A stretch of 64,000 bases of DNA from Chromobacterium subtsugae (GTDB lineage Bacteria > Pseudomonadota > Gammaproteobacteria > Burkholderiales > Chromobacteriaceae). The stretch lies in NCBI RefSeq assembly GCF_001676875.1, contig NZ_JYKA01000021.1:25693-89692 (forward strand), in the 5' to 3' direction. The notes beneath the pieces are model-generated. The model was given only the letters and a program-made list of their open reading frames with translations. It did no database searches and was not told the origin of the DNA. Both the position numbers and the translations under genes were made by a program. This document shows, piece after piece, positions 7,956 to 16,542 of the stretch. Each line of letters starts with the position of its first letter. Within the stretch, counting starts at the first letter, position 1.

Positions 7956-9443
7956 TTACATCCAGTAGGTCAGGCGGGTCTTGCGGTCCTTGTTGGCGCT
8001 GATCCGCTCGTCGGTATAGTAGGAATCGTCGACGTAGTGGGTGGACGAGATCTCCTCGAACACCACCCCGCCCCGGGTATGGAAGCGGTGGCGCACGCCG
8101 CGCTGCACGGTGATCACGTCGCCGGCCTGCGCCTGGCGCTCCTCGTCGTCCAGCCAGATGGTGATGTCGCCGTACAGCACGATGAAGGTTTCTTCCTTCT
8201 TCAGGTGGTACTGCTCCGGATGGGTCTGCTCCGGCAGCATCACGATCAGTTTCTTGCAGTACTCGCGGTTGATCACCGTCACCATGGTCAGGCCGAACTC
8301 GCTGAAACGCTCCATGCCGTAATGATGGGAAATCTCCAGGTCGGAACGCCCGGGCACCACGATGTTGGCGGTCTTGAACAGCGCCTTCACGGCATCCACC
8401 GTCTTCATCACCCTGTCGCGCAGGTGCTGCGGCTGCAATTGCGCGCTCAGCACCGGCGCGTCGGCGGCGATGTCGGCCGCGGCGGTGTAATGGGTGTACT
8501 TCGACCATTCATTGGCGGTCAGTTGCCCTTCCACCGGCGGGAAGGCGAAGGTGACGTTGTCTTCGGTCAGGCTCTCCCCCGCCTTGATCGGCCGGGTGGC
8601 GAACACGCCGCGGCGCAGCGAGCGCAGGCTGGCCTGCTCCACCGTCGACGCCGGGTCGCAGCCGCCGTCGCCCAGCATGGCGAAGGCGCGCGCGGCGGCC
8701 TGGATCCAGCGCCGGATCTGCTCCGGCGTGGCCGAGTAATTGTTGACGCCGTATGCGCCGGTCGGCAGGCCGACGTGCTTTTCGAACACCGTGGCGCCCT
8801 GGGCGATGGCCAGCATCACCGGCTCCATCAGCTCCGGGTCTTCGTGGGTGGAATAGCCGATGCGCACGCCGGCGTACTGGTCGCGCAGCTGGCGTATCCG
8901 CGCCAGGTGCAGATTCTCGTTCGGGGTCGGGTACTCGGCCACGCAGTGCATGATGGTCAGGTCCTTGTCCCGGTGCAGCATGAAGCTGACCACGTTGTCG
9001 ATGTCCTCGCGCCGCGCGCCGGCGGTGGAGGCCACCACCGGCTTGTCGCTGCGAGCGATGCGCTCCAGCAGCGGCCAGTCGGTGAACGAGCAGCTGGCCA
9101 CCTTGATGATCTCGATGCCATGCGCTTCGATCAGGTCCACCGACTCCTCATCGAACGGCGTGCAGATGGTCTTGAAGCCATTGGCCTTCATCTCCCGCAC
9201 CAGCCGCAGCATCTGCTCCGGCGCCAGCCGGGTTTCCTCGAAGCGCTTGATGTATTTGACGTCGTCGCGGCCCTTGAAGCTGGGGTGGATGAAGGTGTCC
9301 AGATTGCGGTACTGCAGCTTGAAGCCGAAGTCGAAATCGAAGCCCTGGCAGGATTCGCGGATGGCGCGGATCAGCGCGATGCCGTGCTCGACGTCGCCCA
9401 TGTGGTTGTTGGCCATCTCGAAGATGAATAACGGCTTTCGCAT
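7956..9443 (-). CDS. NeuB-type (sialic acid synthase family) protein fused to SAF and cupin domains
   Basis: 495 residues in three parts. Residues 1-235 form a NeuB-like TIM barrel: FEMANNHMGD at 8-17 matches the E-x-x-x-NH-x-G substrate motif, followed by KLQY and GYSTHE. Residues 275-335 are a SAF/antifreeze-like domain (RRGVFATRPIKAGE). Residues 350-475 are a cupin with possible metal ligands at H408, H413, E418 and H452 (THPEQYHLKKEE, RHRFH). Ordinary NeuB, LegI and PseI end after the SAF domain at about 340-350 residues. NeuB enzymes condense phosphoenolpyruvate with an aldose; the cupin may isomerise the sugar. ATG at 9443 has GAGAGG upstream; an in-frame TTG 18 bases earlier is less likely. 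Confidence 0.87.
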   Translation of the reverse strand: MRKPLFIFEMANNHMGDVEHGIALIRAIRESCQGFDFDFGFKLQYRNLDTFIHPSFKGRDDVKYIKRFEETRLAPEQMLRLVREMKANGFKTICTPFDEESVDLIEAHGIEIIKVASCSFTDWPLLERIARSDKPVVASTAGARREDIDNVVSFMLHRDKDLTIMHCVAEYPTPNENLHLARIRQLRDQYAGVRIGYSTHEDPELMEPVMLAIAQGATVFEKHVGLPTGAYGVNNYSATPEQIRRWIQAAARAFAMLGDGGCDPASTVEQASLRSLRRGVFATRPIKAGESLTEDNVTFAFPPVEGQLTANEWSKYTHYTAAADIAADAPVLSAQLQPQHLRDRVMKTVDAVKALFKTANIVVPGRSDLEISHHYGMERFSEFGLTMVTVINREYCKKLIVMLPEQTHPEQYHLKKEETFIVLYGDITIWLDDEERQAQAGDVITVQRGVRHRFHTRGGVVFEEISSTHYVDDSYYTDERISANKDRKTRLTYWM

Positions 9444-9457
9444 GATGGGCCTCTCTT

Positions 9458-10771
9458 TCAATCAAAATTGGCGCCGAGGAAGGTTTCCAGCTTCCCGGCG
9501 GCGAAATCCAGCATCTGCTGGCTCAGGCCCGGATACAGGCCGATCCAGAAGGTGTCGTTCATGATGCGGTCGGTCACCGGCAACGGCGTGGCGCAGCGGT
9601 AATTGCGGCCTTGCATATAAGGTTGCCGGGTCAGGTTGCCGGCGAACAAGAGACGGGTGCCGATCCGGTGCTGATCCAGGTAATGCAGCAACTCCACGCG
9701 GCTGACCTGCGCCTCCGGCTTCAGCGTCAGCGGAAAACCGAACCAGGATGGCTCCGAACCCGGCGTCGCCTGCGGCAGCGTCAGGAATTCGGCGCAGCTT
9801 TGCAGCCGCTCCGACAGGTAGGCGAAATTGCGCTTGCGCGCGGCGATGAAGCCTTCCAGCCGGTCCATCTGCGCCAGGCCGCAAGCGGCCTGCATGTCGC
9901 TGATCTTCAGGTTGTACCCCATATGGGAATAGGTGTACTTGTGATCATAGCCGCAGGGCAGCTGTCCCAGCTGCCAGTCGAAGCGCTTGCCGCAGGTGTT
10001 GTCCTTGCCCGGCGCGCAATAGCAGTCGCGGCCCCAGTCGCGCACCGATTCCATGATCTGCCTGAGCAGCGGATCGGCGGTGAACACCGCGCCGCCCTCT
10101 CCCATGGTGATGTGGTGGGCCGGGTAGAAGCTGAGCGTGCCGATGTCGCCGAAGGTGCCGACCTTCTGGCCGTTGAAGGTGGAGCCGAGCGCGTCGCAGC
10201 AGTCCTCCACCAGCCACAAGCCGTGCTTGCGGGCGAAGGCGGCTACTTTTTCCAGATCGAACGGGTTGCCCAGCGTGTGGGCGATCATGATGGCCTTGGT
10301 GCGCGGCGACAGCGCCGCTTCCAGCAGCTCGGCGTCGATATTGTAGGTCGGCAGTTGCACGTCGACGAACACCGGCACCGCGCCATTCTGGATGATGGGA
10401 TTGACTGTGGTGGGGAAGCCGGCCGCCACGGTGATCACTTCGTCGCCCGGCTGGATCGCGCGCGCGCCGAGCTTGGGCGAGGTCAGCGCGGTGAAGGCCA
10501 CCAGATTGGCCGACGAGCCGGAGTTGACGGTCAGCACGTGCGGCAGGCCGATGAACTCGGCCAGGCGAGCCTCGAAAGCCGCGTTGAAGCGCCCGGTAGT
10601 CAGCCAGCCATCCAGCGCGGCATCCACCATATTGACGATTTCATCGGCGCCTATCACCTTGCCCGAGGGCGGCACCGCGGTCTGCCCCGGCAGGAAGTCA
10701 GCCTGGGCCAGGCGCGCTTCGGCGTGTTGACGCGCCAGGGCGAGGACGGCCTCTCGGCTAATATCGGTCAT
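9458..10771 (-). CDS. rfbH: CDP-6-deoxy-4-hexulose 3-dehydrase (E1)
   Basis: 437 residues, full length for RfbH/DdhC/AscC. This PMP-dependent enzyme removes the 3-OH of CDP-4-keto-6-deoxyglucose. It shows the two features that separate E1 from aminotransferases. The usual PLP lysine is His220 in [14 protein letters not shown]. The 2Fe-2S cysteines follow the pattern C-x57-C-x-C-x7-C (C192, C250, C252, C260). Completion of the reaction normally needs the reductase E3 (RfbI/AscD/DdhD), and no such gene is in this window. The gene lies 17 bases downstream of rfbG and 14 bases upstream of the NeuB fusion. Confidence 0.95.
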   Translation of the reverse strand: MTDISREAVLALARQHAEARLAQADFLPGQTAVPPSGKVIGADEIVNMVDAALDGWLTTGRFNAAFEARLAEFIGLPHVLTVNSGSSANLVAFTALTSPKLGARAIQPGDEVITVAAGFPTTVNPIIQNGAVPVFVDVQLPTYNIDAELLEAALSPRTKAIMIAHTLGNPFDLEKVAAFARKHGLWLVEDCCDALGSTFNGQKVGTFGDIGTLSFYPAHHITMGEGGAVFTADPLLRQIMESVRDWGRDCYCAPGKDNTCGKRFDWQLGQLPCGYDHKYTYSHMGYNLKISDMQAACGLAQMDRLEGFIAARKRNFAYLSERLQSCAEFLTLPQATPGSEPSWFGFPLTLKPEAQVSRVELLHYLDQHRIGTRLLFAGNLTRQPYMQGRNYRCATPLPVTDRIMNDTFWIGLYPGLSQQMLDFAAGKLETFLGANFD

Positions 10772-10788
10772 ATCGTGATTCTCTCTGC

Positions 10789-11844
10789 TTAAACACGCGA
10801 GTAGGCCGCGATTTGTTCAATGGTGAAGGCCCGCATGTCCGCGCCGCGCCGCCAGGCGCGATGCCAGTCCAGCGTGGCCGACAAGGCCTCTTCCAGGCTC
10901 CAGCGCGGCGTCCAGCCCAGGCGCCGGCGCGCCTTGGCGCTGTCCAGCCTGAGGATGCCCGCCTCGTGCGGATGATCGGCGCCGTCGCGGTGCCAGCCGC
11001 CGCCGCCCCATAATCCGGCCAGCGTGTCGGCGACCCAGGACACCGGACGGTTGCTGTCGTCGGCCGGGCCGAAATTCCAGGCGGAGGCGGCGTCCGGCTG
11101 CCCCGCCGCCAGCCGCTCGGCCAGGCGCAGATAGCCGGCCAGCGACTCCAGCACATGCTGCCAGGGACGCACCGCGTCGGGGCTGCGGATGGCCAGGGAG
11201 CGGCCTTCCGCGAAGGCCTGCAGCAAGTCTGGCACCAGCCGGTCGGCCGACCAGTCACCGCCGCCGATCACGTTGCCGGCGCGGGCGGTGGCGATCGGCG
11301 CGCCGCCCGGATAAGAGCTGCGGTACGCCGCGCACACCAGCTCGGCGCAGGCCTTGCTGCTGCTGTACGGGTCGTGGCCGCCCAGCGCGTCGCTCTCGCG
11401 GTAGGCCCACGGCCACTCGTGGTTTTCATAGCATTTGTCGGTGGTGACCACGACGACGGCTTCGACGCCGGGACAGCGGCGCGCGGCCTCCAGCAGATTG
11501 GCGGTGCCCATCACATTGGTGGAGAGGGTGCCCAGCGGGTCGTCATAGCTTTGCCGCACCAGCGGCTGCGCCGCCAGGTGGAAGACGATGGAGGGTTCGG
11601 CGCGAGCCAGCGCGGCGGATAGCGCGGCGGAGTCGCGGATGTCCGCCAGTTCCGACGCCGCCGCGTCGCCTACGCGCGCGGCGTCGAACAGCGACGGCCG
11701 CGCCGACGGCGGCAAGGCATAGCCATGCACCCGGGCGCCCAGGCTGTCCAGCCACAGGCTGAGCCAGCCGCCCTTGAAGCCGGTGTGGCCGGTCAGGAAG
11801 ACGCGGCGGCCGGACCAGAACGCGGCGTTCACCACTTTTTCCAC
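10789..11844 (-). CDS. rfbG: CDP-glucose 4,6-dehydratase
   Basis: 351 residues, extended SDR, making CDP-4-keto-6-deoxyglucose. The NAD loop [10 protein letters not shown] is at 18-27, the substrate motif [10 protein letters not shown] follows, and the catalytic YSSSK is present with TTDKCYEN before it. I chose GTG at 11844 as start because GGAGG lies 4-5 bases upstream; two further in-frame GTGs follow at 11835 and 11832, and no upstream ATG fits without running far into rfbF. The start overlaps the last 16 bases of rfbF, so translation is probably coupled. It is the second enzyme of the CDP-deoxysugar pathway. Confidence 0.94.
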   Translation of the reverse strand: MEKVVNAAFWSGRRVFLTGHTGFKGGWLSLWLDSLGARVHGYALPPSARPSLFDAARVGDAAASELADIRDSAALSAALARAEPSIVFHLAAQPLVRQSYDDPLGTLSTNVMGTANLLEAARRCPGVEAVVVVTTDKCYENHEWPWAYRESDALGGHDPYSSSKACAELVCAAYRSSYPGGAPIATARAGNVIGGGDWSADRLVPDLLQAFAEGRSLAIRSPDAVRPWQHVLESLAGYLRLAERLAAGQPDAASAWNFGPADDSNRPVSWVADTLAGLWGGGGWHRDGADHPHEAGILRLDSAKARRRLGWTPRWSLEEALSATLDWHRAWRRGADMRAFTIEQIAAYSRV

Positions 11845-12599
11845 GGTGCCTCCCCGCTCTGCCACAGCTCCTCGAGCAGGTTCTTGTCGCGCAGCGTGTC
11901 CATAGGCTGCCAGAAGCCGTTGTGCTCGTAGGCGGCCAGTTGGCCGCGGCTGGCCAGCGTTTCCAGCGGCTCGGTCTCCCAGACGCACTCGTCGCCGTCT
12001 ATCAGATCCAGCACCGCGGGGTTCAATACGAAGAAGCCGCCATTGATCATGCCGCCGTCGCCGCGCGGTTTTTCCTTGAAGCATTCGACGCGCTCGTTGC
12101 GGATGTCCAGCGCGCCGAAACGGCCGGGCGGATGCACCGCCGTCACGGTGGCGTCCACGTTCTGGCTGCGGTGATAGGCGATGGCTGCGCCGATGTCGAC
12201 GTCGCTGACGCCGTCGCCGTAGGTGAAGCAGAAGTCCCGCTCGCTCTCCAGGTGCTTGCGCACCCGCCGCAGGCGACCGCCGGTCTGGGTGCCTTCGCCG
12301 GTGTCGACCAGCGTCACGCGCCAGGGCTCGGCATGGCGCTCATGCACCAGCATCTGGTTATTGCACAGATCCAGGGTGACATCGGAATTGTGGAGAAAGT
12401 AATTCGCGAAATATTCTTTTATCACATAGCCACGATATCCCAGGCAGATGATGAAATCATTGATCCCGTGCGCGGAATAGATTTTCAAGATATGCCAGAT
12501 GATCGGTTTGCCGCCGACCTCAATCATGGGCTTGGGACGCAAATGCGACTCTTCACTGATGCGCGTGCCAAGACCCCCGGCCAAAATCACGGCTTTCAT
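11829..12599 (-). CDS. rfbF: Glucose-1-phosphate cytidylyltransferase
   Basis: 256 residues, standard length. It joins CTP and glucose-1-phosphate to give CDP-glucose, the first step of the CDP-3,6-dideoxyhexose route. The nucleotide-binding N-terminus [17 protein letters not shown] is intact, followed by [17 protein letters not shown] and FTYGDGVSD with the metal-binding Asp. It is the first gene of the left-hand operon and is preceded by about 470 bases without a convincing gene, where the operon promoter must lie. No sugar-operon antitermination element was recognised there. Confidence 0.97.
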   Translation of the reverse strand: MKAVILAGGLGTRISEESHLRPKPMIEVGGKPIIWHILKIYSAHGINDFIICLGYRGYVIKEYFANYFLHNSDVTLDLCNNQMLVHERHAEPWRVTLVDTGEGTQTGGRLRRVRKHLESERDFCFTYGDGVSDVDIGAAIAYHRSQNVDATVTAVHPPGRFGALDIRNERVECFKEKPRGDGGMINGGFFVLNPAVLDLIDGDECVWETEPLETLASRGQLAAYEHNGFWQPMDTLRDKNLLEELWQSGEAPWKKW

Positions 12600-13071
12600 A
12601 CATCTCTCTCTTGTTGCACCCAGACCATATCAAACAAATGGGATCATCCATTGCCATGCAAGCTAGGTTATCGGCGTCGTCGGGAAAAGCGCGCCATGCG
12701 AACGCCGGCGAACCGCTGTTTCCCCCCGGCCGCACAGCTAATCCAGCGCCTGCGCGGGCCAACCTGCCCTGTGCTGATTATCGGCATCAACCGCGCGGCA
12801 CTTGAGACAGCCCCGGCAATCTCCCAAATGGAATGTCGTCCCTGGCCGAACGCCGCGCCTGCCTCGCTCCACGCGCCGCAAGGAAGCGGCGATTCCGCTG
12901 CCCTCCTCGATGCGCCGCTGAAAGGTATACAGGTCGGCCGCGGATGGCAAGCGCGCGTCGCGGCCTGAAAATCGCCAAAAGCATATTTAAAATAAAAAAG
13001 CTCGCCTTTAGCATGCCGCCGCGTCATTTTCTCCCCGCCCGCCCGCGCGACGCGCGGGCGGATGCCCGGCG
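12600..13071. other. Intergenic stretch between rfbF and mtnP
   Basis: 472 bases. It should hold the promoter of the polysaccharide operon reading left. An AT-rich patch (TTTAAAATAAAAAA) lies near 12985-13000. A GC stem (CGCCCGCGC / GCGCGGGCG) sits around 13041-13061, just beyond the mtnP stop, with no T-run after it on the minus strand, so it is only a weak terminator candidate. One small open frame with a Cys cluster is listed separately. Nothing else was recognised. Confidence 0.5.
12738..12950 (-). CDS. Doubtful small ORF with CRGCLKC motif
   Basis: 70 codons from a TTG to TAG. No good ribosome site is visible and the frame has no ATG. It is included because the composition looks protein-like: an amphipathic beginning DLYTFQRRIEEG followed by HLGDCRGCLKCRAVD, a C-x2-C-x2-C cluster that could bind metal. 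Overlapping frames on the same strand are less convincing. It could be a decayed gene fragment upstream of the sugar operon, or chance. Function unknown. Confidence 0.25.
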   Translation of the reverse strand: MPSAADLYTFQRRIEEGSGIAASLRRVERGRRGVRPGTTFHLGDCRGCLKCRAVDADNQHRAGWPAQALD

Positions 13072-13800
13072 TCAGTTGGCGAAACACGCCTGCAGGGTGT
13101 GCATCAGATCTTGCACGCTCTTGGCCGCCACCGCCGGGTCGAACTCCACCCGCGCGTTGCTTCCCTTGCCCGCCGCCCAGTTGCTCACCAGGCACAGGTG
13201 GGCGTACGGCAGGTCCAACTCGCGCGCCAGCGCCGCCTCCGGCATGCCGGTCATGCCGACGATGTCGGCGCCGTCGCGCTCCAGCCGGGAGATTTCCGCC
13301 GCGCTCTCCAGCCGCGGCCCCTGCGTGCAGGCATAGACGCCGTCATGCACGCCGCTGATGCCGGAGGCCTGGATCGCCGCGCGCAGCCGCTGGCGCAGGC
13401 TGTCGTCGTAGGGCGAAGTGAACTCCGCATGCACCACCGGCCGCTCCGGGCCTTCGAAATAAGTGTGCTTGCGGCCCCAGCTGTAATCGATGATGTCGTG
13501 CGGCACCACCAGCCGGCCGGGCGCCATGTCGGGACGGATGCCGCCGACGGTGCCGATGGCGATCACGCCCTTCACGCCCTGGTTATGCAGCGCCCACAGG
13601 TTGGCGCGGTAGTTGATTTCGTGCGGCGCCAGCGAATGGCCGTAGCCGTGCCTGGCGATGAACACCACGTTTTGCTTGGCCAGCTTGCCGAAAGTCAGCG
13701 CGCAGGAGGGATCGCCGTAAGGCGTGCGCACCACCTGCCGGTGCGTCACTTCCAATACCGACAGCTGGGCCAGCCCGCTGCCGCCGATGATTGCCAACAT
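13072..13800 (-). CDS. S-methyl-5'-thioinosine (methylthioadenosine-type) phosphorylase
   Basis: 242 residues of purine nucleoside phosphorylase family 2 (MTAP/MTIP). Motifs: AIIGGSGL at the N-terminus (phosphate binding), RHGYGHSLAPHEINYRANL, GTVGGI, CTQGPRLES and GMTGMPEAALARELDLPYA. The overall pattern and short length are closest to the Pseudomonas methylthioinosine phosphorylase, which salvages the by-product of polyamine and acyl-homoserine lactone synthesis; adenine versus hypoxanthine specificity cannot be settled by eye. ATG at 13800 is chosen because GGGGAG precedes it; a longer frame upstream (start 13941) adds a low-complexity tail that does not fit the family. Confidence 0.88.
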   Translation of the reverse strand: MLAIIGGSGLAQLSVLEVTHRQVVRTPYGDPSCALTFGKLAKQNVVFIARHGYGHSLAPHEINYRANLWALHNQGVKGVIAIGTVGGIRPDMAPGRLVVPHDIIDYSWGRKHTYFEGPERPVVHAEFTSPYDDSLRQRLRAAIQASGISGVHDGVYACTQGPRLESAAEISRLERDGADIVGMTGMPEAALARELDLPYAHLCLVSNWAAGKGSNARVEFDPAVAAKSVQDLMHTLQACFAN

Positions 13801-14035
13801 ATCCGTCTCCCCTCTTGTCATTGTGCGCAGCCCCGCCAGCAGCGCGGCTGTCGTTCCGATTATGTCTGAAAATCGCCCGGCTGCGGGCGGCAAATCGGCG
13901 CGCGGACGCGCTGCTTGGACAATTTCCTTGAAGTTGCGCATGCGCTGCCCTCACCCGCTCCGCATTGCCACCTGGGACCGCGCGGCCGATTTCGCGCGCG
14001 GCATTCTTCCGGCATGACTTCCTGCTTGCCGATTC

Positions 14036-14056
14036 AAATGATAATAGTTATCATTA
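14036..14056. promoter_or_regulatory. Fur box of the heme uptake operon
   Basis: AAATGATAATAGTTATCATT reads as an inverted pair of Fur-type units (TGATAAT / AGTTATCA) centred about 15 bases before the hemP start. Iron-loaded Fur would therefore block transcription of hemP-hmuRSTUV. The match to the GATAATGATAATCATTATC consensus is close, and the location in front of a heme operon is as expected. Confidence 0.85.
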
Positions 14057-14060
14057 ACAA

Positions 14061-14231
14061 ATGAACTCGAACCACAATAAATCCACGCCCAAAACGGACC
14101 CGCCGGCCGCGCCGCAGCTGCTGCACAGCCGGCAGCTGTTCGGCGCCGGGCGGGAAATCCTGATCGAGCATCAGGGCGAGATCTACCGTCTGCAGCTCAC
14201 CCGCAACGGCAAGCTGATACTGATCAAGTAA
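14061..14231 (+). CDS. hemP: Small heme uptake regulator HemP/HmuP
   Basis: 56 residues. The second half has the HemP family pattern: SRQLFGAGREILIEHQGE, then YRLQLTRNGKLILIK at the C-terminus. The first 25 residues are a Pro/Lys-rich variable tail. HemP-type proteins are needed for full expression of the adjacent heme receptor in several proteobacteria; in C. violaceum the homologue is called ChuP. The ATG lies directly behind the Fur box, with no clear Shine-Dalgarno sequence between them. The receptor gene follows after 56 bases. Confidence 0.9.
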   Translation: MNSNHNKSTPKTDPPAAPQLLHSRQLFGAGREILIEHQGEIYRLQLTRNGKLILIK

Positions 14232-14287
14232 TACCCGCGAGCCAGCCGACGCCAGCCAGCGGAAACGACAACAATACCGGAGTTTCC

Positions 14288-16489
14288 ATGGCCCTGTTCC
14301 GCGCCACCCCCTTGATGCTGAGCCTGGCGGCAGCCTGGCCGGCCTTCGCCGACCCCGCGGCGCCAACGCTGGACGCCGTGCAGGTGACCGCCCACCGCAG
14401 CGAGAAGCCGCTGGCCGAAACCGCGCCCAACGCCAGCGTGGTGTCGGGCCACAAGCTGGACGACCGCCTGATCAACGACATCGCCGACGCCGCCAAATAC
14501 GAGCCCGGCGTCGAAGTGGCCACCGACCCCAACCGCCGCGGCAACGCCGGCTGGACCATACGCGGCATCGACGGCAACCGCATCCTGATGCTGATCGACG
14601 GCGAGCGCCTGCCGGAAGCCTACGCCGGCGGCGGCAACGGCAACGGCGCCATTTCCGGACGCGACTTCGTCGAACTGGAAACCCTGCGCGCGATCGACAT
14701 CGTCAAAGGCCCCACCTCCAGCCTGTACGGCTCCGACGCCATCGGCGGGGTGATAGGCTACCGCACCAAGACCGTCGACGATTTCGTGCCCGAGGACAAG
14801 GGCGTGGGCGGCAGCTTCAAGGGCTTCGGCGCCAGCGCCGACAACAGCTGGGGCGGCACCGCCGGCGTCGGCGTCAAGGGCGAGCGCGCCGACGCGATGC
14901 TGATCTACACCCACCGCAATGGCCATCAGGCCGACAATCAGGGCGGCAACGACAGCGGCAGCGCCGCCCGCACCACGCCGAACCCGCAGAACTGGCACAG
15001 CGACAACGTGCTGGCCAAGCTCGGCTACAAACTGACCGAGCAGCAGCGGCTGGAGCTGACGCTGGAGCATTATCGCCGCGACACCGACACCAATCTGCTG
15101 AACACCCTCTACCCGGCCTATGTCTCCAGGGGCCGCCCGGTGCCGGCGCAGCTGGCCCAGACCGCCGCAGACCGCACCCAGCGCGACCGCGTGTCATTGG
15201 GCTGGGAAGGCAAGCAGCTGGGGCCATTCGAACGCCTGTCCGCCAAGGTCTACCAGCAGAAGCTGGACAACGCCGACGACAGCTTCGCACGCTACGGCGA
15301 CGGCAGCAGCGTCGCCTCCAACTACGGCTTCGAACAGAAAATCCTTGGCCTGAGCCTGGACGCCGAGCAGCGCTTTGCCGCGCTGGCGGCCGAGCACCAG
15401 CTGCTGTGGGGCGTGGACTTGTCCCGCACCGACACCAGCCGGCCGCGGATGAAGACGCAGTACAACGCCAACGGCAGCACCAGCAACGTCATCGGCGGCG
15501 AAACCTTCCCCAGCAAGACCTTCCCGGACAGCACCTCCGACCGCGTCGGCCTGTTCATCCAGGACGAGATGAAATTCGCCAACGGCATCGCGCTGTCGCC
15601 GTCGCTGCGCTGGGACCACTACAAGATGAACACCCAGCCCGACCAGGCCTATGCCAACAGCGGCGGCCAGGCGGTGCCGTCGTTCAGCGACGGCGCCTTC
15701 TCGCCCAAGCTGGGGCTGAGCATCCCCTTCGCCGGCCACTACACCGGCTTCGCCCAGCTGTCGTCTGGCTTCCGCGCGCCGCCGTTCGACGACGCCAACA
15801 TGGCCTTCGTCAACCGCGCCTACGGCTACCAGGTGATCGCCAACCCGAATCTGAAATCGGAAACCAGCCGCGGCGTCGAACTGGGGCTGAAGGGCCAGTG
15901 GGACAGCTTCGACTTCGGCCTGACCGCCTACCAGAACCGCTACCGCGACTTCATCGAACAGCAAAGCCTGGGCACGATAGGCGGCTTGCTGACCTACCAG
16001 TACCAGAACATCGGCCGCGTCGACATCAAGGGCGCCGAAGCGCGCGCCGCCTGGCGCTTCGCCCCCGGCTGGCAGACCCAGGCCTCCATCGCCTACGCCC
16101 ACGGCGAGGACCTGGACAGCCATGCGCCGCTCGCCTCGATCGCGCCGCTGTCGGCGGTGCTGGGCCTGCGCTACGACCAGTCCGGTTTCGGCGGCGAGGC
16201 GCTGCTGCGCGCCGCCGCGCGCAACACCCGCGCGCCGGCGGTAGCGCTGCCGCCGCCGTCCACCGCGCAGACCGCCGGCTTCCAGGCGCCGGGCTACGCC
16301 ACCCTGGACCTGACCGCCTACTGGAAACCGGCCAAGGGCACCACCGTGCGCGCCGGCGTGTTCAACGTGTTCGACCGCAAGTACTGGAAAGCCGCCGACG
16401 TGCGCGGCCTGGCCGCAGGCGACGCCACGCTGGACCGCTACACCCAGCCTGGCCGCAACGTCAGCGCCAGCGTCGAATACCAGTTCTGA
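14288..16489 (+). CDS. hmuR: TonB-dependent heme receptor
   Basis: 733 residues. A signal peptide (residues 1-21, cleaved after AFA) is followed by a TonB-box-like DAVQVTA at 29-35, the plug domain (IRGIDGNRILMLIDGERLPE, KGPTSSLYGSDAIGG) and a 22-strand barrel ending in aromatic Phe (SVEYQF). FRAP at 495-498 and NPNL at 519-522 are the two boxes that mark heme/hemoglobin receptors. The 20 residues between them contain Tyr but no His, although the conserved axial His of HemR-type receptors lies there. The protein imports heme across the outer membrane with TonB energy. In Chromobacterium the gene is known as chuR. Confidence 0.93.
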   Translation: MALFRATPLMLSLAAAWPAFADPAAPTLDAVQVTAHRSEKPLAETAPNASVVSGHKLDDRLINDIADAAKYEPGVEVATDPNRRGNAGWTIRGIDGNRILMLIDGERLPEAYAGGGNGNGAISGRDFVELETLRAIDIVKGPTSSLYGSDAIGGVIGYRTKTVDDFVPEDKGVGGSFKGFGASADNSWGGTAGVGVKGERADAMLIYTHRNGHQADNQGGNDSGSAARTTPNPQNWHSDNVLAKLGYKLTEQQRLELTLEHYRRDTDTNLLNTLYPAYVSRGRPVPAQLAQTAADRTQRDRVSLGWEGKQLGPFERLSAKVYQQKLDNADDSFARYGDGSSVASNYGFEQKILGLSLDAEQRFAALAAEHQLLWGVDLSRTDTSRPRMKTQYNANGSTSNVIGGETFPSKTFPDSTSDRVGLFIQDEMKFANGIALSPSLRWDHYKMNTQPDQAYANSGGQAVPSFSDGAFSPKLGLSIPFAGHYTGFAQLSSGFRAPPFDDANMAFVNRAYGYQVIANPNLKSETSRGVELGLKGQWDSFDFGLTAYQNRYRDFIEQQSLGTIGGLLTYQYQNIGRVDIKGAEARAAWRFAPGWQTQASIAYAHGEDLDSHAPLASIAPLSAVLGLRYDQSGFGGEALLRAAARNTRAPAVALPPPSTAQTAGFQAPGYATLDLTAYWKPAKGTTVRAGVFNVFDRKYWKAADVRGLAAGDATLDRYTQPGRNVSASVEYQF

Positions 16490-16542
16490 TCCACCCGCCC
16501 CGCGGGCGGCCGATGCCGCCCGCGCCTCCACAGGAGAAAACC

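Noticed and set aside
4564..7968. A 1134-codon open frame on the plus strand opposite the Nudix, methyltransferase and ThDP genes
   Set aside because: The translation is Gln/Arg/His-rich and resembles no protein; it is the antisense shadow of GC-rich genes whose minus-strand products have clear motifs.
6124..8508. Longer version of the ThDP enzyme starting at 8508
   Set aside because: The added 185 residues lie inside the NeuB-cupin gene out of frame and are Arg/Gly/His-rich. The start at 7953 gives the normal family N-terminus.
13041..13061. GC hairpin after mtnP considered as a terminator
   Set aside because: There is no T-run following it on the minus strand; mentioned only under the intergenic entry.
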